64,000 nucleotides of DNA, from the NCBI RefSeq assembly GCF_012275515.1, contig NZ_JAAZQL010000002.1, positions 310,001 to 374,000 of the forward strand, given 5' to 3'. This DNA comes from Novosphingobium sp. SG707. Its GTDB lineage: Bacteria > Pseudomonadota > Alphaproteobacteria > Sphingomonadales > Sphingomonadaceae. Numbering within the stretch: the first letter of the stretch is position 1; the number at the start of each line of letters is the position of its first letter. The position numbers and the translations under genes were made by a program. Below the pieces are notes generated by a model that had not been told where the DNA came from, made no database searches, and saw only the letters and a program-made list of their open reading frames with translations. Positions 18,483-28,006 of this stretch are shown piece by piece.

Positions 18483-20873
18483 CTAGGCTCTCAGGCGCTC
18501 GATAGCCTGTGCCAGCGCGACATAGAGCTTGCCCATATCCGAGGACAGCAGCGTCACCGTGATCGCGTGGCCATCGCGCGTCGAGAGCAGATGACGCAGC
18601 ATCGCCTCGAAATCATGGATGTAGCGGTTCACATGGGCCTGAAACGCGCCGTCATTCTCATAGAGATGCAGCACATGGCGCGCATCGCCCGTATCGAGCA
18701 GGCGCACCGCGCGGCGGGTGAAAATGCCCCGGTCGCCGCGCAGATAGGCCGCCCATGCGGTGTCGGCCACTTCGGTGTCCAGCGCGCGCGTAATGTCCAC
18801 AGCCTTGGATTGCAGCGTGTCGGTGATGATGGCCATCCGGCGTGAGAAATCACCGTCCATGCGATCCTCGGCCTTGTCGCGCGCCTCGGCCACGCGGGTT
18901 TCGAGATGGGCGATCACGCTTTCCACCTCGCGCAGTTGATCGCGCAATTGATGCGCCGCCTCTCGGCTGATGCCCAACGCATGGGCTGCGGCCTGCTCCA
19001 ACTGTCCGGTGATCTCGCTGGCCTTCAGGCGCATCGCGCGTTCCAGTGCCGCACCGCTTTCATTCGACAATTGATCGGCCAGCGCGGTGACATGCGCCGC
19101 GCCCTGACTTTCGATCAGGGCCAGCGTCTGCACCACGCTGCCGCCCAATTGGCGGATAGCCTCGCCCAATTCGCCCTGGGCGTCGCTGGCGATGCGCTGG
19201 GCCTCGCTCTCCACCTGCGCCAGATGGTCGCGCAGCAGGCCGACGGCCGTATCCTGCGCGCTCAGTGCATGACCCACGCCCAAGGCCACACCCTGAGCCT
19301 GATCCATCCGATGGGCCAGCATTTCGCCCTGCGCGCCCGCCTCGACCACAATGCCGCGCAAAGCCTGAATCCTTGCCTCAAACCCGGCCAATTGCTCCTC
19401 GCTCTGCGCCAGAGCGGGGGGCAGCGTCTCACGGCTGTGCAGCGCCGAGGATTGGATCAGTTCGAGCAGGCGCACACTCGATGCTGTCAGCTTTTCCAGA
19501 CTCCTGTCGGTCTCGCCCAGACGCCGTTCCAGCCCTTCAATCCGCTGCTCCATCGCGCCCGACACCGCCACATCGGCTGCGGCAATCGCCTCCAGCCGCG
19601 CCTCGGCCTGCGCCAGACGCAGGCTTGTGGCCTCGCTCATCACGCCCAGCTTGCCCGCGCGCTCAATGGCTGCATCATGGCGCTGCGCCAATTCGCGGTC
19701 GATGCGCGACAGATCATTGGTCAGGCGCGCCGTCGCCGCCTGCCAGTCGCCCAGCGCCACGGCCTCATTCTCACGCAAGGAACGGCCGATCGTCGCCGCC
19801 TCATCGCGCAGGGCCGACAGGCGGGCGCGCAGCGAGGTCAACGCCTCGGCCTCATCCTGATCCAGCCGGGCGCGGGTGGCAGCAATTTCATCGCCCATCG
19901 CGGCCGCGCGCCGTTGCAGCGTGTCGCGGGCCTCGGCCTCATGCCGTTCCAGATCCAGCGCAAAGCCGGTCGAGCGGGCCTCCAGCGCGTCGAAGCGCCC
20001 GGTGATCACCGCGTCCAACTGCTGCGTCCGGCTCTCCAGCGCAGCCAGCCCGCTCTCGATCCGCTCGCGCAGGGCCGCCACCTGCAATTCGCTCGACTGG
20101 CCAAAATCCTGCAAACGTTCCAGACCTTTGACCATGTCCTGAAGATGGGCATGGGCGATTCGGCCCGCATTGCCGATATTGCTGGTCACATCCTTGGCCG
20201 CATTGGTGATGACGGGCAGATGGACGCGCAATTGTTCCATATTGTTCAGCGCGGCGGCGCTGACATTGCCGATCACCTCGACCTGCGCGGCATTGTCGCG
20301 CACCAGCGAATCGATGCGCCCGGCGCTTTGGCCGATACGATCAACGGCGGTGCGCCCCAGCGCATCCAGCTCACGTGTCTGTGCCGCCAGAAATTCGCGC
20401 GCCAGACTCAATTCGCGGTTCAGCGAGGTCAGACGATCCTCCAGCGCCTGCGATTCGCGGCGCAGCAGCGCGGCGGCATCGCCAAAACGGCCAGCCTCGC
20501 GGCGGCTCGAGCGCTGCACGATCAGATAGACCAGCGCGATCAGCAGCACCGGGGGCGACCATTGCAGCGCCAGCGCGCTCCACGCCTCAGGCGTGCGCGC
20601 CGTCGCTATGGCCACGGCCTGACCGGCGGCAAACAGCGCGCTCCAACCCGCCGCCAAAACCAGCGCCACCACGGGAGGCAGCCATTCGGGCATCCGGCGC
20701 GGCGCAGGCCCGCCCTCATCCCAGCCGGCCTCTTCCTCGCCTCCGGTCAGCGCGTCTAAGGGTATGCCCTTATTCACTTCTTCCTCGGAAGATAGCTGGG
20801 CCTCGATGCTGTAGATGGGTGTTCCGCTCGCCATCCTTCCTTGATAGCGCACAAGCCGCGTTTGGGGAAACAC
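18483..20873 (-). CDS. Long coiled-coil membrane protein of unknown function
   Basis: 796 residues. An acidic N-terminus is followed by two hydrophobic helices (about residues 64-89 and 100-125), then some 550 residues of almost continuous coiled-coil rich in Ala, Arg, Glu and Leu, with repeated patterns such as RERIESGLAALESRTQQLDAVITGRFDALEARS. The last 120 residues (AITDTLQSKAVDITRALDTEVADTAWAAYLRGDRGIFTRRAVRLLD...) look like a conserved globular domain. The topology suggests a membrane-anchored structural or envelope protein. The start could be the GTG used here or an ATG 13 codons later preceded by AAGGA. Divergent from the HPt-like gene. I do not recognise a named family. Confidence 0.8.
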   Translation of the reverse strand: MFPQTRLVRYQGRMASGTPIYSIEAQLSSEEEVNKGIPLDALTGGEEEAGWDEGGPAPRRMPEWLPPVVALVLAAGWSALFAAGQAVAIATARTPEAWSALALQWSPPVLLIALVYLIVQRSSRREAGRFGDAAALLRRESQALEDRLTSLNRELSLAREFLAAQTRELDALGRTAVDRIGQSAGRIDSLVRDNAAQVEVIGNVSAAALNNMEQLRVHLPVITNAAKDVTSNIGNAGRIAHAHLQDMVKGLERLQDFGQSSELQVAALRERIESGLAALESRTQQLDAVITGRFDALEARSTGFALDLERHEAEARDTLQRRAAAMGDEIAATRARLDQDEAEALTSLRARLSALRDEAATIGRSLRENEAVALGDWQAATARLTNDLSRIDRELAQRHDAAIERAGKLGVMSEATSLRLAQAEARLEAIAAADVAVSGAMEQRIEGLERRLGETDRSLEKLTASSVRLLELIQSSALHSRETLPPALAQSEEQLAGFEARIQALRGIVVEAGAQGEMLAHRMDQAQGVALGVGHALSAQDTAVGLLRDHLAQVESEAQRIASDAQGELGEAIRQLGGSVVQTLALIESQGAAHVTALADQLSNESGAALERAMRLKASEITGQLEQAAAHALGISREAAHQLRDQLREVESVIAHLETRVAEARDKAEDRMDGDFSRRMAIITDTLQSKAVDITRALDTEVADTAWAAYLRGDRGIFTRRAVRLLDTGDARHVLHLYENDGAFQAHVNRYIHDFEAMLRHLLSTRDGHAITVTLLSSDMGKLYVALAQAIERLRA

Positions 20874-20905
20874 TGCTTTAACTTCTGCGGCGTAGTGTGC
20901 ATCCC

Positions 20906-21208
20906 ATGGCTTATGAAGCAGGTGCCCTTGACGCGACCCTCGCCGCCGCCGCCGGCGACGATCCGGTATTGATGCGCGAATTGCGCGCGAGCTTTCATGA
21001 AAGCCTTGCGCGACAGATCGACCTGCTGCGCCGCGCGCGCTGCGACGGCAATTGGGAAGTTGCCGCGATGCGGCTCAAGGGCCTTGCCGCCAGTTTTCAG
21101 GTCTGGCCGCTGATCGCTCTGGCCGATCAGGCGCTGGATGGCGCGCCGGGCGATCCGGTGGTGCTGCGCCAGTTGCAGGCTTTTCTGGATGAATTTCCGC
21201 TGGGTTGA
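20906..21208 (+). CDS. HPt-like protein lacking the phosphoacceptor histidine
   Basis: 100-residue helical protein resembling a histidine phosphotransfer domain. Where HPt proteins have HxLKG, this one reads Met55-Arg-Leu-Lys-Gly (AAMRLKGLAASF), so the phosphorylated histidine is replaced by methionine while the LKG remains. It should therefore not relay phosphate. The start was set at MAYEAG; a GTG three codons upstream is also in frame. It begins a short plus-strand set that ends with a histidine-kinase-like gene lacking its own histidine. Confidence 0.7.
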   Translation: MAYEAGALDATLAAAAGDDPVLMRELRASFHESLARQIDLLRRARCDGNWEVAAMRLKGLAASFQVWPLIALADQALDGAPGDPVVLRQLQAFLDEFPLG

Positions 21209-21316
21209 CCCTGCCGTGCGCATTCGGGTGTCGGTTGCGTATCGCTGCTTGGCATAATCGTTGGCCTTGATTACAACCCGCCCGGTTCGGCCAGATTGGC
21301 ATTTCCGGAGAATGTT

Positions 21317-22552
21317 TTGCGCGTTGCGCTTTTATCCCTGATCGCGCCCGTCACTGGCGATGGTGGCGGTGCAGGCGGCGTCCCCGGCGGCGCGTCCCTC
21401 ATTGCGCCGCGCGGATTGATGCGGCTGGGCGGGCATACGCTGGCGCGGCATCAATTGGCCATTGCGCTTTCTTTGGGATGTGACCGGGTGATCGTGGTGG
21501 CGCCGGGCGGGCTCGACGGGCTGCTGCCTTTGCAACATGCCGCCGAAAGTGCAGGGGCGCTGTTCCACCGCGTCACCGGCGCGCATGGCATTATGGGGCT
21601 GGTCAGCGCGCAGGACGAGGTGATCGCGCTGGGCGATGGCGTGTTGGCATGGCCGGATCTGGCGCAGGAGTTGCTGGCGACGCCTACCGTGCTGGTGCAG
21701 CCGGTCGAACAGGGGGTGGCCGCCGGTTTCGAGCGGCTCGATTTCAACTATGCCTCGGCCGGGGCGATGCGCTTTCCCGGCCGTCTGGTCGAGCGTTTGT
21801 CCGAATTGCCGGGCGATGTTGAACCCTTCGCCTGCCTTCAGCGAATCGCCTTGCAGGGCGGTGTGCCCCAGCGTTCGGTGCCCGACGAGGTAATCGCGCA
21901 GGGGCGGTGGAATCTGCTCCACAACGAACGCGAAATTCAGGCGGTAGAGCCGGACTGGATCAGTCATCATTTGTTCGAGGATGGCCCGCTGCAACCCTCC
22001 GAATGGCTTGCGGGACAGGTGGTGCGTCTGGCCGGACCTGCCTTGCTTGAGGCCGGGTCGGGCGGAACGGTGGTGGCCATGGCGGCGGGCGTGCTGGCCG
22101 CGCTGGGGCTGGTGGCGGGGGGCTTTGGTGCCTTGACGCTGGGGCTGATGCTGGTGGCGCTGGCGTGGCTGGGCTTTGCCTGTGCCTCGATGTTTGGCCG
22201 TTTTGAGCGGCGTTCGCTGCGTTTGCCCCGGCCGCGTATGGCTCCTGCGGTCACCTATCGCTGGATTGTCGATGGCGTTTTACTCGCTCTGCTGGGGCTG
22301 GCCCATGGCGAACGGGGCTATGTCGCGGGCCTGTTTGCGCCGCTGATGCTGCTGGGGCTGATCCGGCTGGTGCCGGCGGTGGTGGCGAGTCGCAAGGCGG
22401 CGTGGATGGAGGATCGGGCGCTGCTGGCGCTGGTCCTTTCGCTGCTATCGCTTCTCGGTTTGTTGCGTAATGGGGTGGCGGTTTTGGCGGTTGCGCTGCT
22501 GCTGGGCGGCATAATTATGGCCGGAAGGCAAAATCGGCTAACGCCAACTTAA
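21317..22552 (+). CDS. Unknown protein: soluble nucleotidyltransferase-like N-terminus, membrane C-terminus
   Basis: 411 residues from a TTG start chosen because GGAG (21307-21310) lies six bases before it; an earlier in-frame TTG at 21296 is less well placed. The first 230 residues look like an alpha/beta domain reminiscent of MobA-like sugar nucleotidyltransferases (IAPRGLMRLGGHTLARHQLAIALSLGCDRVIVVAPGG), but the usual catalytic Asp pair is not evident. The C-terminal 180 residues contain five or six hydrophobic helices. I cannot assign a function. The next gene starts 24 bases later. Confidence 0.7.
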   Translation: MRVALLSLIAPVTGDGGGAGGVPGGASLIAPRGLMRLGGHTLARHQLAIALSLGCDRVIVVAPGGLDGLLPLQHAAESAGALFHRVTGAHGIMGLVSAQDEVIALGDGVLAWPDLAQELLATPTVLVQPVEQGVAAGFERLDFNYASAGAMRFPGRLVERLSELPGDVEPFACLQRIALQGGVPQRSVPDEVIAQGRWNLLHNEREIQAVEPDWISHHLFEDGPLQPSEWLAGQVVRLAGPALLEAGSGGTVVAMAAGVLAALGLVAGGFGALTLGLMLVALAWLGFACASMFGRFERRSLRLPRPRMAPAVTYRWIVDGVLLALLGLAHGERGYVAGLFAPLMLLGLIRLVPAVVASRKAAWMEDRALLALVLSLLSLLGLLRNGVAVLAVALLLGGIIMAGRQNRLTPT

Positions 22553-22560
22553 CTCCCTGT

Positions 22561-22572
22561 CCACTATAGTGG
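22561..22572. promoter_or_regulatory. 12-base perfect palindrome just before a start codon
   Basis: CCACTATAGTGG is a perfect palindrome ending four bases before the ATG at 22577, where the ribosome-binding site would be. It could be an operator or an RNA hairpin masking initiation; chance is not excluded. Confidence 0.35.
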
Positions 22573-22576
22573 GCAC

Positions 22577-23521
22577 ATGACCGACCGTATGTCTGAAGCT
22601 CCTGGCAGGGATTCGAGTGATTCCTCGCTGCGCCTGCAACTGGCGCGGGGCGATGCTGTGGTGGGGTCGGTGGTGCCGGTTTTGCGGCATTTGCTGGTCT
22701 GCGGCGATCAGGGCCTGTTTGGCGACGATGTGCTGGCGCGGCTGCGTGCGATGCTAGACGATCTGGCGAATCAGTTGGAATATGCGCTGGTCGATGCGGG
22801 CGGGCGCGGCGGCATTATCGACATGCTGATGGAGCAATTGCCCGAGGTTCCCGGCCTGCTGGCCCATCTTCACGCGCTGGCGCTGGAATGGCAAATGACC
22901 CAGCGTCTGGCCGACCGGCTGGGGGTCGATCCGGTGGTTTCGCCTTTGTTGCAGGCGCTTATTGCATCGAGCGAGGCGGAAACATCGGCGCGTGGCATGA
23001 AATTGCTGGCCGCGCAGGCCCGGTTTGCCCAAAATCAGCGGCGGATGCAGTTGCCCCTGAGCGAGCTGCCCGCCGAATTGCTGCATGGCGTTCTGGTCGC
23101 GCTGCATGTTGCCGTCGAGGATGATGGCGAGGCTGCCGCCCGGGCGGCGCAGGCCCTGCGCGAACATTATGACGAGGCGTCGACTCGCCTTGGCCTGTTG
23201 GCGCGGCTGGTGGCGGCAATGGGCGCAGGGTCGGTGGCGGCGTTGGCTCTGGCACATGGCGGGGTGGCGATGTTCGCCTCTGCGCTGGCTTTGGCGGGTG
23301 ATGGAGTCCGCGAATCGGTGCTGCTCTCGATGCGTGACGGGCAACAGGCGCGCTTGTCGGTGTCGCTGCGCGCGGGCGGGGCTAAACTGGGCGTGATTGA
23401 AGAAAATCTGCTCATCCTCCATCCGCAGACGATCCGCCCCGACGGTCTGGCGCGGCTCAGCGTTGAGCGCGCGGGCGAATTGCTTGTCGAGGCGGCGCAG
23501 GCTTTGGGGCGGCTTGCATGA
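22577..23521 (+). CDS. Uncharacterised helical protein beside a histidine-kinase-like gene
   Basis: 314 residues, predicted mostly alpha-helical, without signal peptide or transmembrane helix. The central part (GRGGIIDMLMEQLPEVPGLLAHLHALALEWQMTQRLADRLGVDPVVSPLLQALIAS) is leucine/alanine rich. I recognise no domain. The stop overlaps the start of the kinase-like gene (ATGA), so the two proteins are made together and may work together. A second ATG four codons in is a possible start. Confidence 0.75.
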   Translation: MTDRMSEAPGRDSSDSSLRLQLARGDAVVGSVVPVLRHLLVCGDQGLFGDDVLARLRAMLDDLANQLEYALVDAGGRGGIIDMLMEQLPEVPGLLAHLHALALEWQMTQRLADRLGVDPVVSPLLQALIASSEAETSARGMKLLAAQARFAQNQRRMQLPLSELPAELLHGVLVALHVAVEDDGEAAARAAQALREHYDEASTRLGLLARLVAAMGAGSVAALALAHGGVAMFASALALAGDGVRESVLLSMRDGQQARLSVSLRAGGAKLGVIEENLLILHPQTIRPDGLARLSVERAGELLVEAAQALGRLA

Positions 23522-24885
23522 GCGCGCCCGAGCGCATTCAGGTTGAGGCGCAAAGCGATGGTGAGGATCGGCTGCTAAGGGCAGACGAACCGCTTTCGGC
23601 GCTGCAGATCCGCTGTGGGGGAACGATTCCGGGCGCGATTGCCGTGCCGGAACTGCGCGAACTGGTGAGCAAGGCGCGCGGCTTTGGCCTGAAACTGGCG
23701 CGGCCGATCATCGCGCAGGATGGACAGGAAACCATCCGAGCATGGATCGAAGTGACCCCGCAGGAGGGCGGTTGCCTGATCATCCTGCGCCATTGGCAGG
23801 CGAGCAGTCTGCCGCCCGAACCGGCTGATCTGGCCAACCGGCGGCGTGTGGAAATTGACAGGGCATTGGCCGAATTGACCGCGCGGCTCGATCCGGGCCA
23901 GCGTCTGATGACGGTCGATGCTTCGGCCGGTGATCTGGCGCAGGTGGCGCAGGCGATGCGCGGCGGGCTGGGGCGGCCATGGACCGATTTTGTCGAATTG
24001 CCCGGCAGCGGGTTGCGCCAGCCTTTGCATTGGCGTCTGCTGGATGGTGCGGCCGTCGTGGTGCCCGGATCGCAGCGCGTGTGGCGCGCGACGATCCTGC
24101 CGCAAACCGGGCCGGAGGGTGAAACGCTCGGTTTCGACCTGTGCCTGACCAGCGATCAGCCTTTGCCGGAACCGGTCGAACCAGCGGCTCCTGCTCCCAG
24201 CCCGCCAAGCAAGGCCAGTTCGGTGATCGGCCGGGAAATGGCGCCTGTTCTGCGCCAGCCCATCGCGCGGATTATCGCCAATGCCGAAACCATCCGCACC
24301 CGCCGCGCGGGTCCGCTGACCGAGGAATATGCCGGTTATGCGGGCGATATCGCGGCGGCGGGGCAGCATCTGCTGACGTTGATCGAGGATCTTTCCGATA
24401 TGGAGATCATCGAGGCGGAAGGTTTTGCCCCCGCGGCGGACCGCATTGACCTGGCCGATGTGGCGCGGCGGGCGGCGGGGATTCTGGGCGTGCGGGCGCG
24501 GGAAAAGAACATCACCATCCATGCGCCGGACGAAACCATGCATCTGGGCGCGGTGGGCGAATTTCGCCGGGTGCTTCAGGTGCTGCTCAATCTGATCGGC
24601 AATGCCATCCGTTACAGCCCGGAAAACTCGGCCATCTCGGTGCTGCTGACCGCTGGCGCGGGGCGCGCGCGGATCACCATCGCGGATCAGGGGCCGGGCC
24701 TTTCGCCGCAGGACGCCGCCCGCGTGTTCGACAAGTTCGAACGGCTGGGGCGCAGCGGGGATGGCGGATCGGGGCTGGGGCTCTATATCTCGCGGCGTCT
24801 GGCGCGGGCGATGGGGGGCGAATTGAGCGTTGAGGGGCATGAAGGGCAGGGCGCGCGGTTTGTGCTGGAATTGCCGCAGGGGTAG
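23518..24885 (+). CDS. Histidine-kinase-like protein without the phosphoacceptor histidine
   Basis: 455 residues, no transmembrane helices. The C-terminal ATP-binding domain is complete: N box FRRVLQVLLNLIGNAIRYSP, G1 ITIADQGPGLS, F box VFDKFERLG, G2 GGSGLGLYISRRLARAMGG. The preceding dimerisation helix aligns with HisKA domains (APVLRQPIARIIANAETI...EYAGDIAAAGQHLLTLIEDL), but the HELRTPL position carries Pro243 instead of His. It should bind ATP but cannot autophosphorylate in the usual place. The N-terminal half may be a PAS-like sensor. It overlaps the preceding gene and ends at a dispersed intergenic repeat. Confidence 0.85.
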   Translation: MSAPERIQVEAQSDGEDRLLRADEPLSALQIRCGGTIPGAIAVPELRELVSKARGFGLKLARPIIAQDGQETIRAWIEVTPQEGGCLIILRHWQASSLPPEPADLANRRRVEIDRALAELTARLDPGQRLMTVDASAGDLAQVAQAMRGGLGRPWTDFVELPGSGLRQPLHWRLLDGAAVVVPGSQRVWRATILPQTGPEGETLGFDLCLTSDQPLPEPVEPAAPAPSPPSKASSVIGREMAPVLRQPIARIIANAETIRTRRAGPLTEEYAGYAGDIAAAGQHLLTLIEDLSDMEIIEAEGFAPAADRIDLADVARRAAGILGVRAREKNITIHAPDETMHLGAVGEFRRVLQVLLNLIGNAIRYSPENSAISVLLTAGAGRARITIADQGPGLSPQDAARVFDKFERLGRSGDGGSGLGLYISRRLARAMGGELSVEGHEGQGARFVLELPQG

Positions 24886-24887
24886 GG

Positions 24888-25113
24888 GTTTTAAGGTAAG
24901 AGTGCCTCCGGCGGGCAAAGGGCGGGGGCCCTTTGCAATCCCGTTAATTTTGGGTTGGTTTGAGGCCGTTGTGCCGTAATCATTAAAGCCTGCGGCGCAG
25001 ATGATAGGCGCCGCAGGCTTCCATTTTTCCAACGCCGCGTCCGACACAAAACGCCGATCCTGATACGCAACGCCGACAGTAATGGGAGCGCGAGGGTCTA
25101 GACCCTCGCATTC
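24888..25113 (+). repeat. Dispersed structured intergenic repeat, copy 1
   Basis: Non-coding element filling most of the gap between the convergent 3' ends of the kinase-like gene and gltA. It contains three inverted repeats: GCAAAGGG/CCCTTTGC (24915-24936, 6-base loop), a 13-base-pair stem AAGCCTGCGGCGC/GCGCCGCAGGCTT (24986-25020, 9-base loop), and the perfect palindrome GCGAGGGTCTAGACCCTCGC (25090-25109). A second copy in the same relative setting is at 42487-42737. The middle stem is flanked by A/T runs on both sides and could end transcription from both directions. Confidence 0.88.
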
Positions 25114-25201
25114 AACCCCTTTCTCAATACCCAAACCCCGAACAAAAACGCGGGGGAAAGTTTCCCTTCCCCCGCGTTCCTGAATGGTCGAGCCTTAAGG
25201 C

Positions 25202-26485
<1,284 letters not shown>

Positions 26486-26521
26486 CGCAACACTCCTTGT
26501 ACTTTGGCTCTAAATATGGGC

Positions 26522-27976
26522 TCAAATGTTTGTGGTTTCCATTTGCTCCGCGATGCGCGCGAGGCTTTCCTCTCGCCCAAGTAGGATCAAAACGTCGAAA
26601 ATGCCCGGAGACGTGGTTTGCCCGGTCAGCGCCGCGCGAAGCGGTTGCGCCAGTTTACCAAGACCGAGCCCAAGCTCGCCGGCCAGTGATTTGACCGTGG
26701 CCTCCAGGGCCTCGATTGTCCAGTGCGTTTCCTGCAACAGCGTTGCGTGTATTTTTTGGAGAATGGCGCGCGCTTCTTCGGTCAGCAGCGCGGCGGCCTT
26801 TTCCTCCAGCGCCAACGGGCGCGACACGAACAGGAAGCGCGCGGCGCCTGCCAACTCATTGAGATCCTTGGCGCGCACCTTCAACACCGGCATGGCGCGG
26901 GCCAGCAGGTCGAGGTCAACCGGCAGATCTGTGATCCGCGCAGCCACCAGTTCGGCCAGACGCGCATCATCGGCTTCGCGCAGGTAATGACCATTGAGAT
27001 TGGCCAGCTTGGCAAAGTCGAAACGCGAGGCGCCCTTGTTCACATCCTTGATGTCGAACCATTCGATGGCCTGCGCGATCGAAATGATTTCCTCATCCCC
27101 ATGACCCCAGCCAAGACGCATCAGATAGTTGAGCACGGCCTCGGGCAGCAGGCCCATGTCGTCGCGATAGGCATCCACGCCCAGTGCGCCATGGCGCTTG
27201 GACAGTTTCGCTCCGTCCGCGCCATGGATCAGCGGGATATGGCCATATTCGGGATCGGGCCAATTGCCTTCGATGGCATCCATCGCGCGGATGATCACCA
27301 ACTGGCGGAAGGCGTTGTTGATATGGTCGTCGCCGCGGATCACATGGGTTACACCCATATCGTGATCGTCCACCACCACGGCCAGCATATAGGTCGGCGT
27401 GCCGTCAGAGCGCAGGATGATGAAATCATCCAGCTCGACGTTCTGCACGGTGATGCTGCCCTGCACCAGATCGTCGATCACGGTCGCGCCTTCACGGGGC
27501 GCCTTCATGCGCACCACATAGGGCTGACCCTCGGGCCATTGATCGGGCGTGGCGTCGCGCCAGGGCGACTGAATGCGGAAGGGCCGCTTTTCGGCCTGCG
27601 CCGCCTCGCGCATTGCGGTCAGTTCTTCCTGCGTCAGATAGCAGCGATAGGCATGGCCCGCGTCGAGCAGTTTATGCGCCACCTCGGCATGGCGGGGCGA
27701 GCGTTCGAATTGCATCACCGCAGGCTGATCGCCATCAAGGCCCAGCCAGCGCAGACCATCAAAGATCGCGTCAATGGCGGCATCAGTCGAACGCGCGCGG
27801 TCGGTATCCTCGATACGCAGCAGATATTGGCCGCCGGTCGCACGGGCATAGAGCCAGTTGAACAGAGCCGTGCGCGCGCCGCCAATATGCAGAAAACCTG
27901 TGGGAGAAGGCGCAAAACGGGTGACAACAGGGCGTTTGCCGGTGCTATTGCTGCCAGCCAACCCCGAACTTGTCAT
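26522..27976 (-). CDS. gltX: Glutamate--tRNA ligase
   Basis: Class I aminoacyl-tRNA synthetase of 484 residues. The HIGH-type motif appears as [19 protein letters not shown] (residues 24-41) and the KMSKS-type loop as [11 protein letters not shown]. The anticodon-binding helical domain follows. Alphaproteobacteria often carry two GltX paralogues, one charging tRNA-Gln as well; which one this is cannot be told by eye. It starts 30 bases from the divergent comEC, so promoters of the two genes must overlap. Confidence 0.95.
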   Translation of the reverse strand: MTSSGLAGSNSTGKRPVVTRFAPSPTGFLHIGGARTALFNWLYARATGGQYLLRIEDTDRARSTDAAIDAIFDGLRWLGLDGDQPAVMQFERSPRHAEVAHKLLDAGHAYRCYLTQEELTAMREAAQAEKRPFRIQSPWRDATPDQWPEGQPYVVRMKAPREGATVIDDLVQGSITVQNVELDDFIILRSDGTPTYMLAVVVDDHDMGVTHVIRGDDHINNAFRQLVIIRAMDAIEGNWPDPEYGHIPLIHGADGAKLSKRHGALGVDAYRDDMGLLPEAVLNYLMRLGWGHGDEEIISIAQAIEWFDIKDVNKGASRFDFAKLANLNGHYLREADDARLAELVAARITDLPVDLDLLARAMPVLKVRAKDLNELAGAARFLFVSRPLALEEKAAALLTEEARAILQKIHATLLQETHWTIEALEATVKSLAGELGLGLGKLAQPLRAALTGQTTSPGIFDVLILLGREESLARIAEQMETTNI

Positions 27977-28006
27977 TCCCTTGTCCTTTCTGTCCTATAA
28001 GGGCCC

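Noticed and set aside
18906..20759. A 617-residue open frame on the plus strand, opposite the coiled-coil gene
   Set aside because: It is the antisense shadow of the minus-strand coiled-coil gene in GC-rich DNA; composition (His, Gln, Arg rich) and lack of any domain show it is not coding.
21317..22552. Bifunctional inositol-phosphate cytidylyltransferase/phosphotransferase
   Set aside because: The general plan (nucleotidyltransferase plus membrane part) fits, but the CDP-alcohol motif DGxxARxxxxxSxxGxxxDxxxD is absent.
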